From contig CAYWFP010000029.1 of assembly GCA_964457365.1 (NCBI GenBank), positions 1-36,457 of the forward strand: a stretch of 36,457 bases of DNA, read 5' to 3'. Every line of letters begins with the position of its first letter. The first letter of the stretch is position 1. Source of the DNA: CAYWFP01 sp964457365 (GTDB lineage: Bacteria > Planctomycetota > SZUA-567). Below are positions 17,470-26,054 of the stretch, piece after piece. The translations under genes were made by a program, and so were the position numbers. The notes under the pieces were generated by a model that was given only the letters and a program-made list of their open reading frames with translations, searched no databases and was not told the DNA's origin.

Positions 17470-19314
17470 TTATTTTCCCGCTTCGGCAGGTTGCAGCGCC
17501 GGGTCGAGGATCTCGAGACGCCCTTCCCGGCGCGCTTGCTCGTTGAGGCGATTCAGCAGTTCCTCGGCGTTGGCCAGAACCATGAAGTCTTCGTAGTCGG
17601 CGCGAATGCGTTCTGTGATCTGGGTGAAGGGGATGATACGCCCGGGCTTCTTCTCGGTCACCTTGACGATGTAATAGCCCGAGAGGCTCTTGATCGGGGG
17701 CGAGGGCTCGTTCAACTCCATCTTGAACGAAACGTCGGCCACCGCGCGCGGCAACTCGTTCCGGGCGCGCAAGCCTACGTTGCCACCGCGCATGGCGGAG
17801 AGTGGATCGTGCGAGTGGGTGCGCGCGAGTTCTTCAAAAGCGGCATCGCCGGCGAGTTGTTGCAGCAGCGTTTGCGCCTGTTTGAGCGCTTTGGTCCAGT
17901 CCGCTCGTGTCGGTACCGTTTCGCCGCTGGCGCCCGGCAAGCGCAACGGATCAATGAAGATCATGAGCAGGCGCAGGCGGTCGGGTTCGGTGTATTTTTC
18001 GCGGTGGGTGTAATAGTAATTGAACAAGTCGTCCTCGGAGATCTGAAGCGCTTTCTTCATCAGTTTTCGCAGGGCCAGCCGCACCCAGACCACTTCTCGC
18101 ATGTATTTCTGTTTCGGCATGCCGCGTTCGAGCAGGTAAGCTTCGAGCGAGGGGGTGCGGCTGTCGCTCTCCACCCCTTTTGCAAAGCGGGCGGCGGCCT
18201 GATCGAAAGCCAGCTCCATCTCCTCGCGAGTGATGCGTTCGCCTTGCCGTTGAAGTTCTGCCGCCAGCAATCGACGGTTGATCATGCGCTGGAGCGCGGA
18301 GCGTCCGTGGGTCGGGGCGATCTGCTCGTATAACGCTTGGCGGGTGATCGCCTCGCCGTCGAGCACGGCCACTGCATGGCGCATCGGCGACTGCGTTTCG
18401 GCCGTGGCGGCTACGGGGTCGGTCTGCGGAGGATTTTCGTCAGGCGTTTTGGCCTTCGATGGTTCTGGACGGCTGTTTTTCGGCGGGTCCGTTTCGCGGG
18501 GGTTGTCATCGGCCTTGGTCGGAAGGGTCTGGTGCTTCCAGAAGCTGGCGCCGTCGTCGTCGTCCAGGAGCGGATCGGGCAGGTTGGCGCTGGGGAACGC
18601 CTCCGCCGAATCGGTCTTGACGACCGTTTCGAGTTGCTTTGTTTCGGCTGTCGCTTCGGGCGCGGGTTCCGTATCGAGATCCGGCTCGGGCAGTTCCTCG
18701 ATCACCGGTACGACGTCGCTCTCGATCTCCGGGATCGTGGATGTCTCGACCTTGGGTTCGAGGTTCTCCTCCTCCGGTAGTGGCAGGTCCGCCAGGGGGT
18801 CGGGCAGATCCTTCGTCTTGTCCTCGCGCGGTACTTCACGCGGCGCCGGCGGGGCGGGGGACGTTTGTCCGGTCTCCGTTCCTTCCGGCGGCGTCAGCGG
18901 CACCATATCCTGGTCGCTCGGAGCATCGTGCTCGGTCGGGGATTCGCTCCTGCGAAGAGGTTTGTCCTTGTGGGGTTCGTTACGGTTTGCCGTTGTCGGC
19001 GGTGGCGGCGGGATCAGAGGCGGCACGTCGGGCAATTCTTCGCGCATATCCTCGGGCAACCGGGTGTCGGGACGCGAAGGCTCGTAAGTACCCGGTGGCG
19101 CATCGGGGATGTATTCCTCCGCTCGCGGACGCGGATCAGGAGTGACGCCTTCTTCCTCGCGGGGGAGGAAATCCTCCTCGTCGACGATGCCGGGAACTTC
19201 CAGCTCTTCGCCGGCGGAAGCGGTGATCGTTAAGACCAGCGTCGTCAGCAGCAGCCGAAGCGCGTGTTGCCCGCATCTCACGGTTCCGCGTCCCGTATTC
19301 AGGAAGCGGCCCAT
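17470..19314 (-). CDS. Exported PpiC/SurA-type peptidyl-prolyl isomerase with long linker
   Basis: A 614-aa exported foldase. A signal sequence (about residues 17-34, LRLLLTTLVLTITASA) is followed by some 270 residues (36-312) rich in Pro, Glu, Asp and Thr with no recognisable fold. Residues 313-435 resemble the SurA N-terminal helical domain (VAVLDGEAITRQALYEQI, LQRMINRRLLAAELQRQG), and 445-556 the parvulin domain (RLLMIFID, FEELARTHSHDPLSAMRGGNVGL, GYYIVKVTEKKPG). It would assist folding of outer-membrane or exported proteins in the periplasm. The ATG at 19314 overlaps the end of the upstream ligase gene by 16 bases, indicating an operon. The linker could bridge the periplasm or peptidoglycan, but that is inference. 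Confidence 0.85.
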   Translation of the reverse strand: MGRFLNTGRGTVRCGQHALRLLLTTLVLTITASAGEELEVPGIVDEEDFLPREEEGVTPDPRPRAEEYIPDAPPGTYEPSRPDTRLPEDMREELPDVPPLIPPPPPTTANRNEPHKDKPLRRSESPTEHDAPSDQDMVPLTPPEGTETGQTSPAPPAPREVPREDKTKDLPDPLADLPLPEEENLEPKVETSTIPEIESDVVPVIEELPEPDLDTEPAPEATAETKQLETVVKTDSAEAFPSANLPDPLLDDDDGASFWKHQTLPTKADDNPRETDPPKNSRPEPSKAKTPDENPPQTDPVAATAETQSPMRHAVAVLDGEAITRQALYEQIAPTHGRSALQRMINRRLLAAELQRQGERITREEMELAFDQAAARFAKGVESDSRTPSLEAYLLERGMPKQKYMREVVWVRLALRKLMKKALQISEDDLFNYYYTHREKYTEPDRLRLLMIFIDPLRLPGASGETVPTRADWTKALKQAQTLLQQLAGDAAFEELARTHSHDPLSAMRGGNVGLRARNELPRAVADVSFKMELNEPSPPIKSLSGYYIVKVTEKKPGRIIPFTQITERIRADYEDFMVLANAEELLNRLNEQARREGRLEILDPALQPAEAGK

Positions 19315-20603
19315 TCCGCTCCCAATGCGCTGCGGGAGTCGTCGGCCAGACGGACGGTACTCAGCGTCAGTAGCAAGCCGAGAACCGGCCCTGCGCCGCG
19401 GACCATGGGGTTGGTCCAGAGCCCGAGCAGGAGTAATGCTACCACAGCGCCCGCGATTCCGCCAGCCCCAATAAGGCGTTTTTCGCGATTAATCCGCATC
19501 GCGCGGCCCAGCAGCACCGCCAGAAACAGGAATAGTGCCGCCAGCCCCGGCAGCCCCGTTTCGGCGGCGGTAAGCATGAACCATGAGTAAGTTCCCGGTT
19601 CGTGTGTCAGCAGGTTATGCCATTCCGGGGGAGCGTCGGTTCGGCCCTCGGGAACGTCGAGCGAGCCGTAATAGCGGTCGAGGTATCGCTGGTACCGCCC
19701 CCATCCTACACCGGCGGTCGAATTCTGTGCGATCATGTTCAGGTTGGCATGCCAGCGATACGCTCGCATGGTCGGACGGGTTCGTGGCATGATCTCGCCC
19801 GGTCGCCGGTAAGTGCGAAAGGTCTGCAGGGATTCGGCCAGTAGAACCGCGCGCTTGGCCGCCCTCTGCGGAAAGATCCACAGCCCGAGGAAGAACAGCA
19901 CGAGCAGGCTGACCAGCGCGATGCGCGAACGAAGTGCCAGAACGATCAGAAAGCCGAGCAGACAGGCCAGGAGGGACTCGCCGCTGCGGACGATCGCGAT
20001 CAATGCCAGGCCGAGGAGACCGATACCGAGGCGGATCGATGGATGCTTGCCGGTAACGAGGATCATCTCCAGGCAGAGACAACCCAGCAGGGCGACCAGC
20101 ATGCCGTGAACGTGATGGTTGTCGATCCAGAAAGGGGCGCGGATCAGTGTCACCAGCAGCGCGCCGGCGATAGAGAGGCGGAGGGCGGGACGCCACTTCG
20201 GCCAGTACAGCATCGGCAACAGTGCCAACGGCGTCACGAACAGGTACTCGCAGAATTGGAATATGTTCTTGCCTGTCACCACCAGTGTCTGCCGATCGAA
20301 GTTCTCCACTTGCCGCAGACTGATAAGGCCGACGATGAGCAGTACTCCGGCCGGCCAGGTTACGCTTGCCCACAGGCGCAGATAATGGCGCAGCGGCCGG
20401 CGGGTTTCTGCAGAGAAAAGCTGCAGCAGGATCAACAGGCTCGCGCTGGCCCAGATCAACGGATCGAAGAGGGTGAGATGGATGCTGCGTTTGGCCAGCA
20501 GTGGCAGCGGCAACGAGAGCGTGAAGGGAAGGCTGAGAACCGCCAGGCAGTTCAGCCCGATCCACCACCGCGGTAGCGTCATCGCTTCCGTTTCGCTGTT
20601 CAT
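19299..20603 (-). CDS. O-antigen ligase/polymerase-like membrane protein (WaaL/Wzy type)
   Basis: A 434-aa integral membrane protein with about ten to twelve hydrophobic helices and one large extracytoplasmic loop (about residues 255-345). The loop ends in EWHNLLTHEPGTYSWFMLTAAETGLPGL, which matches the HN...ETGxxG motif of the Wzy_C/O-antigen ligase family; His329 is the probable catalytic residue. It would join or polymerise lipid-linked glycan. The frame is open to 20645; ATG 20603 is preferred because GAAGGGGT lies just upstream and it sits 10 bases after the UbiA-like stop. It is cotranscribed with that gene and with the foldase downstream. Confidence 0.8.
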   Translation of the reverse strand: MNSETEAMTLPRWWIGLNCLAVLSLPFTLSLPLPLLAKRSIHLTLFDPLIWASASLLILLQLFSAETRRPLRHYLRLWASVTWPAGVLLIVGLISLRQVENFDRQTLVVTGKNIFQFCEYLFVTPLALLPMLYWPKWRPALRLSIAGALLVTLIRAPFWIDNHHVHGMLVALLGCLCLEMILVTGKHPSIRLGIGLLGLALIAIVRSGESLLACLLGFLIVLALRSRIALVSLLVLFFLGLWIFPQRAAKRAVLLAESLQTFRTYRRPGEIMPRTRPTMRAYRWHANLNMIAQNSTAGVGWGRYQRYLDRYYGSLDVPEGRTDAPPEWHNLLTHEPGTYSWFMLTAAETGLPGLAALFLFLAVLLGRAMRINREKRLIGAGGIAGAVVALLLLGLWTNPMVRGAGPVLGLLLTLSTVRLADDSRSALGAEWAAS

Positions 20604-20613
20604 GGATACCCCT

Positions 20614-21726
20614 TCAGGTGATCGCGATGCGTCGGCGGAAGACATAGGTCGGTATGAGAAGAACCGCCACCAGCGTTACCCCGGCCAGCGTCTCCTCGCC
20701 CTGAGGCGTCGTCGAGAGGCTGGCGACGAAGCCGGCGTCCAGCAGGCAGATGCCCATGAGCGCCGCGCCGACGAGGCGATGGATGCGCGCACCGCCGGGC
20801 CGGCGCAGTACGGGATAAGCTTGGACGAGTAGCCAGAGAAACAGCAGCGCAAAGACGCTCAGGCTCACAATATGCCGGGGCAGTACCCAGGCCGAGGCGA
20901 GCGGTACCAGCAGCAGCGTGGCGATGCCGACGGCCAGCACTACCGGATTGATCTGCTGGCGTTCGCGTTGGACGCTTGGCGTGGGATTGGTCGAGACGTA
21001 GTTCTGGCGAATGAGGATTTCGGCCTCGCGCTGGACGCGTTTCTGGTCCCGGGCGATACGGCGAGCCAGGTCCTGCTCGCTCTTCGAATCCTCGTCTTCG
21101 TCGGTCGAATCGATCTCCGTCGGGACGTCCAGAGCTGGATCCGAAGGTAAGGTCGGCTTCGGCAAAGCCGGGCTCTCCATCGAAGCCAGTACAGTGATAA
21201 TGGCGGTATAGGCCCATAGCAGGGCCGCCGGCGCCAGAACGATCCACATTGTCCCCACCAGGACCAGGATCTGCGGATGGGCGGTCATGCCCAGCAGGAG
21301 GTTCAACCCCCGGCAACCGCCCATGGTGAGCGGTCCCAGTGCCGGCACGTGTTTGGCCAGGGCGTCGTAAAAGACGATCATCAGCGTCAGCGCGGCGGCG
21401 ACGAGGAAGCTGGCCATTCCCGCGGTCATTGCCAGCAGCAACCCCGCCACCGTCAGGCATGCGGCGAGGAAAAAGGCGCTGGTCATGCTCAACTGGCCGG
21501 AAGGCAGCGGCCGCTCCGGGCGCAGGTTCGCGTCTTCTTCGACATCGAAGATGTCGTTCCAGGCCATTCCGGCGAGGTAGAGGCAGGCGCTGGCGCCGAG
21601 AAGAAACTTCAAGCTCGCGAGTTGCTCCGCGCCGGCGCCGCCGAGGCGGACGATGAAGTAGCCGGCCATGATGTCGGCCAGGGCGGTGAATACGCCTGGA
21701 ACGCGCAGGAAACGGAGTATCGGCAC
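20614..21726 (-). CDS. UbiA-family prenyltransferase, EboC-like, with cytosolic insert
   Basis: A 370-aa membrane prenyltransferase. The first motif is N57-DIFD-VEED with RPERPLPSG (57-77), and the second is YDALAKHVPALGPLTMGGCRGLNLLLG (120-146); both give the Mg/prenyl-diphosphate site of UbiA proteins. The GCRxLNxLLG form is typical of EboC-type members, but no other ebo gene is seen here. A charged hydrophilic insert (about 183-260, with STDEDEDSKSEQDLARR) separates the helices in a place where most relatives have a short loop. Start: GTG 21726 is preferred over the open frame's GTG at 21792 because GGAAAGG lies 6 bases upstream and the protein then begins ILRFLRVPGVFTALADIMAGY, the usual family start. 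The acceptor substrate is unknown. Confidence 0.78.
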   Translation of the reverse strand: MPILRFLRVPGVFTALADIMAGYFIVRLGGAGAEQLASLKFLLGASACLYLAGMAWNDIFDVEEDANLRPERPLPSGQLSMTSAFFLAACLTVAGLLLAMTAGMASFLVAAALTLMIVFYDALAKHVPALGPLTMGGCRGLNLLLGMTAHPQILVLVGTMWIVLAPAALLWAYTAIITVLASMESPALPKPTLPSDPALDVPTEIDSTDEDEDSKSEQDLARRIARDQKRVQREAEILIRQNYVSTNPTPSVQRERQQINPVVLAVGIATLLLVPLASAWVLPRHIVSLSVFALLFLWLLVQAYPVLRRPGGARIHRLVGAALMGICLLDAGFVASLSTTPQGEETLAGVTLVAVLLIPTYVFRRRIAIT

Positions 21727-21832
21727 GGATCGCCTTTCCACACGGGCTGAATCCTTAAGCGTATGGGGCGGGACGGTGAAAATCAAGTACACACGCCGGC
21801 CGTGGCTGTTCCTGCGCGGGAGGGCGCGGCCT

Positions 21833-22615
21833 TCAGTACATGATCTCCCCGCCGGTGACGTTGATGGCCTGGCCGGTCATGTAGCTCGCGTCGTCCGAGA
21901 GCAGGAAGACGGTCACGTTGGCGATGTCCTCGACGTCGCAGCCGCGCTTCAGCGGTACGCGCGCGCGGTAATGCTCGATCACCTCCTCGGGCGTCTTGTC
22001 CAGCTTCTTCGAATATTGCACCGCCAGGTCTTTCCACAACGGGGTGTCCAGGGCGTTGCCGGGGCAGACGACGTTGGCGCGGATGCCGTGCGGCGCGAGG
22101 TCCAGCGCCGCGCATTGTACCAGCCCCTGCACGCCGAACTTGCTCGCGGCGTAGGCGTGGTTCCAGAGGCCGCCCTTCTTGCCGCTGCGGGAGCCGATGA
22201 CGACGATCGAACCCTTGCCGCCCTCGATCATGTGTTTGACCGCGTGCTTGAGGCAGAGGAAGGCGCCGGTGAGGTTGACGCCGAGGACGAAGTCCCAGTC
22301 GCTTTTGGGGAAGTCGCAGAGGAAGTGGCTCTTCAGGACGCCGGCGTTGTTGACCAGGATGTCGAGCCCGCCAAGACGCCCCGCGGCGGTGTTCATCGCT
22401 TCCTCGACGCTGGCTTCGTCCATGACGTCGGCCTCGACCGCGATGACCGTCCGCCCGGTCTCCTCGGCGATCTTCGCGGCGGTCTGTTCGGCGCCTTCCA
22501 GATTCAGATCGAGAATTGCCACCTCCGCGCCCTCGCGGGCCAAGCGGCGGGCGATAGCTTCGCCGATTCCTTGGGCACCGCCGGTGACGACCGCTTTTCG
22601 CTGTACGAGGCGCAT
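21833..22615 (-). CDS. SDR-family sugar-alcohol dehydrogenase (SrlD-like)
   Basis: A 260-aa classical short-chain dehydrogenase. The NAD(P)-binding TGGAQGIG is at residues 11-18, with D36 (AILDLN) after the second strand favouring NAD. NNAG is at 89-92; the catalytic set is S142/S144, Y155 and K159 in AYAASK. The C-terminal stretch VPLKRGCDVEDIANVTVFLLSDDASYMTGQAINVTGG is very close to that of sorbitol-6-phosphate dehydrogenase (SrlD) and related polyol dehydrogenases, so a sugar or polyol phosphate is the likely substrate. The start ATG 22615 has AAGGAG 7 bases upstream, an excellent site. It is followed by the UbiA gene after 106 bases, so cotranscription is uncertain. Confidence 0.85.
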   Translation of the reverse strand: MRLVQRKAVVTGGAQGIGEAIARRLAREGAEVAILDLNLEGAEQTAAKIAEETGRTVIAVEADVMDEASVEEAMNTAAGRLGGLDILVNNAGVLKSHFLCDFPKSDWDFVLGVNLTGAFLCLKHAVKHMIEGGKGSIVVIGSRSGKKGGLWNHAYAASKFGVQGLVQCAALDLAPHGIRANVVCPGNALDTPLWKDLAVQYSKKLDKTPEEVIEHYRARVPLKRGCDVEDIANVTVFLLSDDASYMTGQAINVTGGEIMY

Positions 22616-22801
22616 TAGGTGCTCCTTGTCATCGGTGATGTGAGAACGTGGCGGACGGCCGGCGGCCGATAATCCGCGTCGACATTAAACCAATCGTACG
22701 AAAAGGATGCAAGGGGGAAGGATATCTTGACGATAGAGCGTAAAGAGCTGCCCGTTTCCGCTCCGCCGCTCCCGGTTCGGAGCGGCTTGATGGAAGACCG
22801 C

Positions 22802-23866
22802 ATGCGAATCCGCGTGTCCCTTATCCTGTTTGCCCTGGCGGTCTGTGCCGGCGGCACTATCGCGCGGGCGGTCGAGGCGGAGGACTTTATCCGTCGGAAC
22901 AATCGCGCCATGCACGAGAGCGATATCAAGAGCCCGCGGGCGCAGGCACTCGGCGGCAGCTACGCCGCACTCAGCAACGGCAGTTCCGGCGTCTACGAGA
23001 ATCCGGCCTCGCTCGGGGCGATGTCGACCCACGAGGGATTGACCGACCTGGCCGTGAAGACCATCGACGGCGACGGTCGCAGTGTCGACATTATCAAGGT
23101 CAATGTCGGCGGGGCGTTCAACATCAACGCCCTGAGTCCGGCGACCTACCGTCGCGGCCGTGTCGGAAACCAAAGCGCGGGGCTCTTCTACCAGCACACC
23201 AATCACAATTACAGCAGCGAGTGGGACGGCCGGGAGGGGGGGATCCATACCTTCATCGGCGGTTGGGGGCGCAGCTTCCACGGCGGCCGGCTCTTCGGCG
23301 GCGTTTCGCTGGGCTACAACTACGGCGACAACTTCGCCGACGACGACAGTTGGAACCACGAGTGGCGACGCTGGGATCTTCGCGTCGGCGGCATCTACCG
23401 CCATACTCGCAAGCTCGCTATCGGCGGCCTCGTCCGCCTGGGCTTCGGCTCGTTCGACAACGACGCGGGCATGACGCTCGACGACGGCAGCATATTTCTG
23501 CTGGAGTTCCGTCCCGGCGTCTCTTATCAGATGGCCAAGCGGACGCTTCTGGCGAGTGACCTCTCGATCGAGTATCTCAAACTCGAGGACGGCGCCGATC
23601 GCGAGATGGGGCATACACTCGTCCGCTGGTCGGCCGGCGTGGAGCAGGTGCTCCTGCCCAATTACCTGACCGGCCGCCTCGGCGGCTATGTCGAGAACGA
23701 GCAGTTCAACACGCGCCTGGCGGGTGTCGGCGACGAGAACGAGGCCGACGCCGGCGTCACCCTCGGCTTCAGCGCCTACTGGCGCCGCCTCGAGCTCGGT
23801 TATACCGTGGACATTCCCGCCCACGACGACATCGAACACAACATCCGACTCGAATACGACTGGTAA
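22802..23866 (+). CDS. Outer-membrane beta-barrel protein (PorV/UPF0164-like)
   Basis: A 354-aa exported protein. The signal sequence MRIRVSLILFALAVCAGG ends near ARAVEA. The mature start SPRAQALGGSYAALSNGSSGVYENPASLGAM is the pattern of the PorV/OmpP1/UPF0164 barrel group. From there the protein alternates short amphipathic strands with aromatic residues and ends ..IRLEYDW, with the terminal aromatic residue that marks many outer-membrane barrels. The frame is open from a TTG at 22727 with a good ribosome site, but that would give 25 extra polar residues ahead of the signal sequence; ATG 22802 (or ATG 22790) is preferred. It may be a transport or secretion pore. It is divergent from the SDR gene and precedes a glycosidase-like gene by 95 bases. 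Confidence 0.75.
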   Translation: MRIRVSLILFALAVCAGGTIARAVEAEDFIRRNNRAMHESDIKSPRAQALGGSYAALSNGSSGVYENPASLGAMSTHEGLTDLAVKTIDGDGRSVDIIKVNVGGAFNINALSPATYRRGRVGNQSAGLFYQHTNHNYSSEWDGREGGIHTFIGGWGRSFHGGRLFGGVSLGYNYGDNFADDDSWNHEWRRWDLRVGGIYRHTRKLAIGGLVRLGFGSFDNDAGMTLDDGSIFLLEFRPGVSYQMAKRTLLASDLSIEYLKLEDGADREMGHTLVRWSAGVEQVLLPNYLTGRLGGYVENEQFNTRLAGVGDENEADAGVTLGFSAYWRRLELGYTVDIPAHDDIEHNIRLEYDW

Positions 23867-23887
23867 CCCATTTCGTAGACAACCGTC

Positions 23888-23916
23888 TTGACGCGCACGC
23901 GGGGGAGGTTTACCCT
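23888..23916 (+). promoter_or_regulatory. Weak promoter candidate before the glycosyl hydrolase
   Basis: TTGACG (23888-23893), a 17-base spacer and TACCCT (23911-23916). The -35 is good (5/6) but the -10 matches only 3/6, so it is a weak candidate in the gap between the barrel and the hydrolase genes. Confidence 0.25.
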
Positions 23917-23961
23917 GCGTGGCGAAATTGTCGTCATGGCGGAAACGTTGAGGAGAGAATC

Positions 23962-25974
23962 ATGCTTGATAAACAAGGTCGGTTTTACAAGCATATGCGT
24001 CAGGTCCACATGGACTTTCATATGCCCGAGTTCCCCCGCAACGCCATCAAGAACTTCGATGCCCGGCGCTTCGTGGATCACCTCGAACGGGGCAAGGTCA
24101 ACATGGTGGCCCTGTTTTCCAAATGCCATTTCGGCAACAGCTTCTACAATACGAAAGCCGGTCACAAGCACGCCGGCCTCGAGGCGGACTTTCTGATGGA
24201 AACCGCTGTCGAATGCCGTAAACGCGGCATCTTCATCTACGCGTATTATTCGCTGTGTACCGACGTCAAAGCGTTTCTCGAACACGAGAACTGGCGCTAT
24301 CTCAAGCGCGACGGAACGCCGCACCCGGTCATGGGGCCGTGGGCCAAGCTGTGCCTCAACACCCCGTACAAGGAAGAGCTTGTCCTGCCGCAACTGGAGG
24401 AGATAATCCAGGGCTATCCGGTGGACGCATTGTGGCTCGATATTCCCTACTCCGGGTACGAGCCATGCCACTGCGAAAGCTGCAAGAAGAAGTTCCAGCA
24501 GCTTTATGGTCGCGATATCGGCACGCTCAGCGACGCCGAAGGACATGATTGGAATATCGCGGCGATGGTTAATCTGATCCGCGAATTACGTGTTCTGAAC
24601 AAAAAGCATGGCAAGAACGTCCTCATCTGCACCAACGGCTCGGGATACGCCAATGCCCCGCTGGCGTTCACGGAAGCCAACGACATCCTCTGCTGGGAAA
24701 GCCAGCCCCGCAGCAACTACCTCTCCCACAGCTTCACCGCCCGGTATGTGCGCACGCTGGACATCCCGTGCCAGGTCATGTCCGTCCGCTTCTACCAGGG
24801 CTGGGGCGATCTTACCCTGAAGCCCGCCGCGCAGATGACGACGGAGTTTGCCGCCATGATCGGCAACGGAGTGGCCGCCACCTCCGGCGATCAGGTCAAC
24901 GTGGACGGGTCTCTGCAGCCGGCCGTGTACGAGATGTTCAACAAGTCGTTCGGCTTCGTGGAAGAGCGCGAGGAGATTCTTCGGCAGGCGCATACGGTCA
25001 GGGAGACGGCCTTGTTGGCGCCGGCCAGCGACCACCACGCGCATGCCCCGGGGGCGATTGCCGCCCCGATGCGGGGTGCGCACAAAATGTTGGTCGAGAG
25101 CCATATTCAGCACGATATCGTGAACGCGTTGTACGCCGACTGCTTGGATCAATATAAGTATGTCGTATTGTCCGAGCCGTTCGATTTCAACGCCGAGACG
25201 CTCGTAAAGTTGCGCGGCTGGGTGGAGGCCGGCGGCGTATTGCTCGCCTGCGGCACGTCACTGCTTCATGAAGGCCGATTCGAACTGGCCGACGTCTTCG
25301 GCATCGACTATATCGAGCCCTGCGTCTTCGGCGTGAGTCATTTCAAACCGCACGCGACGGTTCGCGGGGAGACGGACGATCTGGTCCTGCAATGTCGGAC
25401 GACCGCGCAGAAGGTCGTCCCCACGACCGCCGAATGCCTCGCTGACTTTGTCTATCCGCAAGGCGAATCGACGAATGATCGCGCTTTTCGCAACCATCTG
25501 GCCGCGCCGCCGGCGGACGAGTCGTCTCCGTATCCCTTCGCCACGTTCAACACGTTCGGCAAGGGGCGGGCCGTGTATATCGCCGGTTCGCTCTTCGACG
25601 CGTACTGGACGTACAATCATCATTGGCTGCGTCAATTCTTCGCCGCCGTTTTCGCGTATGTCGATCCGCACCCGCTGTATACCGTGGATATTCCCCTGAC
25701 GATGGAAACGAATTTGATGCGGCTCGACAACGGCGACATTCTGTTCAATATCATCGATTACCAAGTCGGCCATCAGGCGAGCAAGGACGCCATCCCGGCC
25801 ATCGAGAAGGTCTTTCCGTATCACAATGCCGCCTGCCGGGTACGGGTCGCCAACGCGAAGAAGGTAGTGCTCGAACCGGAGGGCACGGAGCTGGAGTTCT
25901 CGCAGGACGGCGAATACATTTCCTTCACGGTTCCGGAATTGCTCATCATGGCCATGGTTCGCATCGTTTGTTGA
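23962..25974 (+). CDS. Hypothetical glycosyl hydrolase 6-type protein (GHL6)
   Basis: A 670-aa protein with no signal sequence. Residues 1-340 fit the hypothetical glycosyl hydrolase 6 barrel: VHMDFHMPEFPRNAIKNFDA at the start, GIFIYAYYSLCTDVKAFLEHENW near 90, and VDALWLDIPYSG at 154-165, where D160 is a good candidate nucleophile. A compact Cys cluster CHCESCKKKF (169-178) follows, also seen in this family. Residues about 370-590 resemble the class I glutamine-amidotransferase-like trimerisation domain of GH42 beta-galactosidases (YVVLSEPFDFNAETLVKLRGWVEAGGVLLACG). It probably acts on short sugars, perhaps galactosides or fucosides, in the cytoplasm. ATG 23962 has GAGGAGAG just upstream. It converges with hisF across 80 bases that show nothing notable. 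Confidence 0.78.
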   Translation: MLDKQGRFYKHMRQVHMDFHMPEFPRNAIKNFDARRFVDHLERGKVNMVALFSKCHFGNSFYNTKAGHKHAGLEADFLMETAVECRKRGIFIYAYYSLCTDVKAFLEHENWRYLKRDGTPHPVMGPWAKLCLNTPYKEELVLPQLEEIIQGYPVDALWLDIPYSGYEPCHCESCKKKFQQLYGRDIGTLSDAEGHDWNIAAMVNLIRELRVLNKKHGKNVLICTNGSGYANAPLAFTEANDILCWESQPRSNYLSHSFTARYVRTLDIPCQVMSVRFYQGWGDLTLKPAAQMTTEFAAMIGNGVAATSGDQVNVDGSLQPAVYEMFNKSFGFVEEREEILRQAHTVRETALLAPASDHHAHAPGAIAAPMRGAHKMLVESHIQHDIVNALYADCLDQYKYVVLSEPFDFNAETLVKLRGWVEAGGVLLACGTSLLHEGRFELADVFGIDYIEPCVFGVSHFKPHATVRGETDDLVLQCRTTAQKVVPTTAECLADFVYPQGESTNDRAFRNHLAAPPADESSPYPFATFNTFGKGRAVYIAGSLFDAYWTYNHHWLRQFFAAVFAYVDPHPLYTVDIPLTMETNLMRLDNGDILFNIIDYQVGHQASKDAIPAIEKVFPYHNAACRVRVANAKKVVLEPEGTELEFSQDGEYISFTVPELLIMAMVRIVC

Positions 25975-26054
25975 TTGCCGGGCGCGCGGTGCCGTGAACC
26001 GGCGACTGGATTCGATCGCTGTCGGGGGCCCGATAGGGGGTTCCCGGAGAAATC

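Noticed and set aside
21797..21832. GC-rich inverted repeat between the SDR and UbiA genes as a terminator
   Set aside because: Only a 5-base GGCCG/CGGCC stem around a long loop; not convincing.
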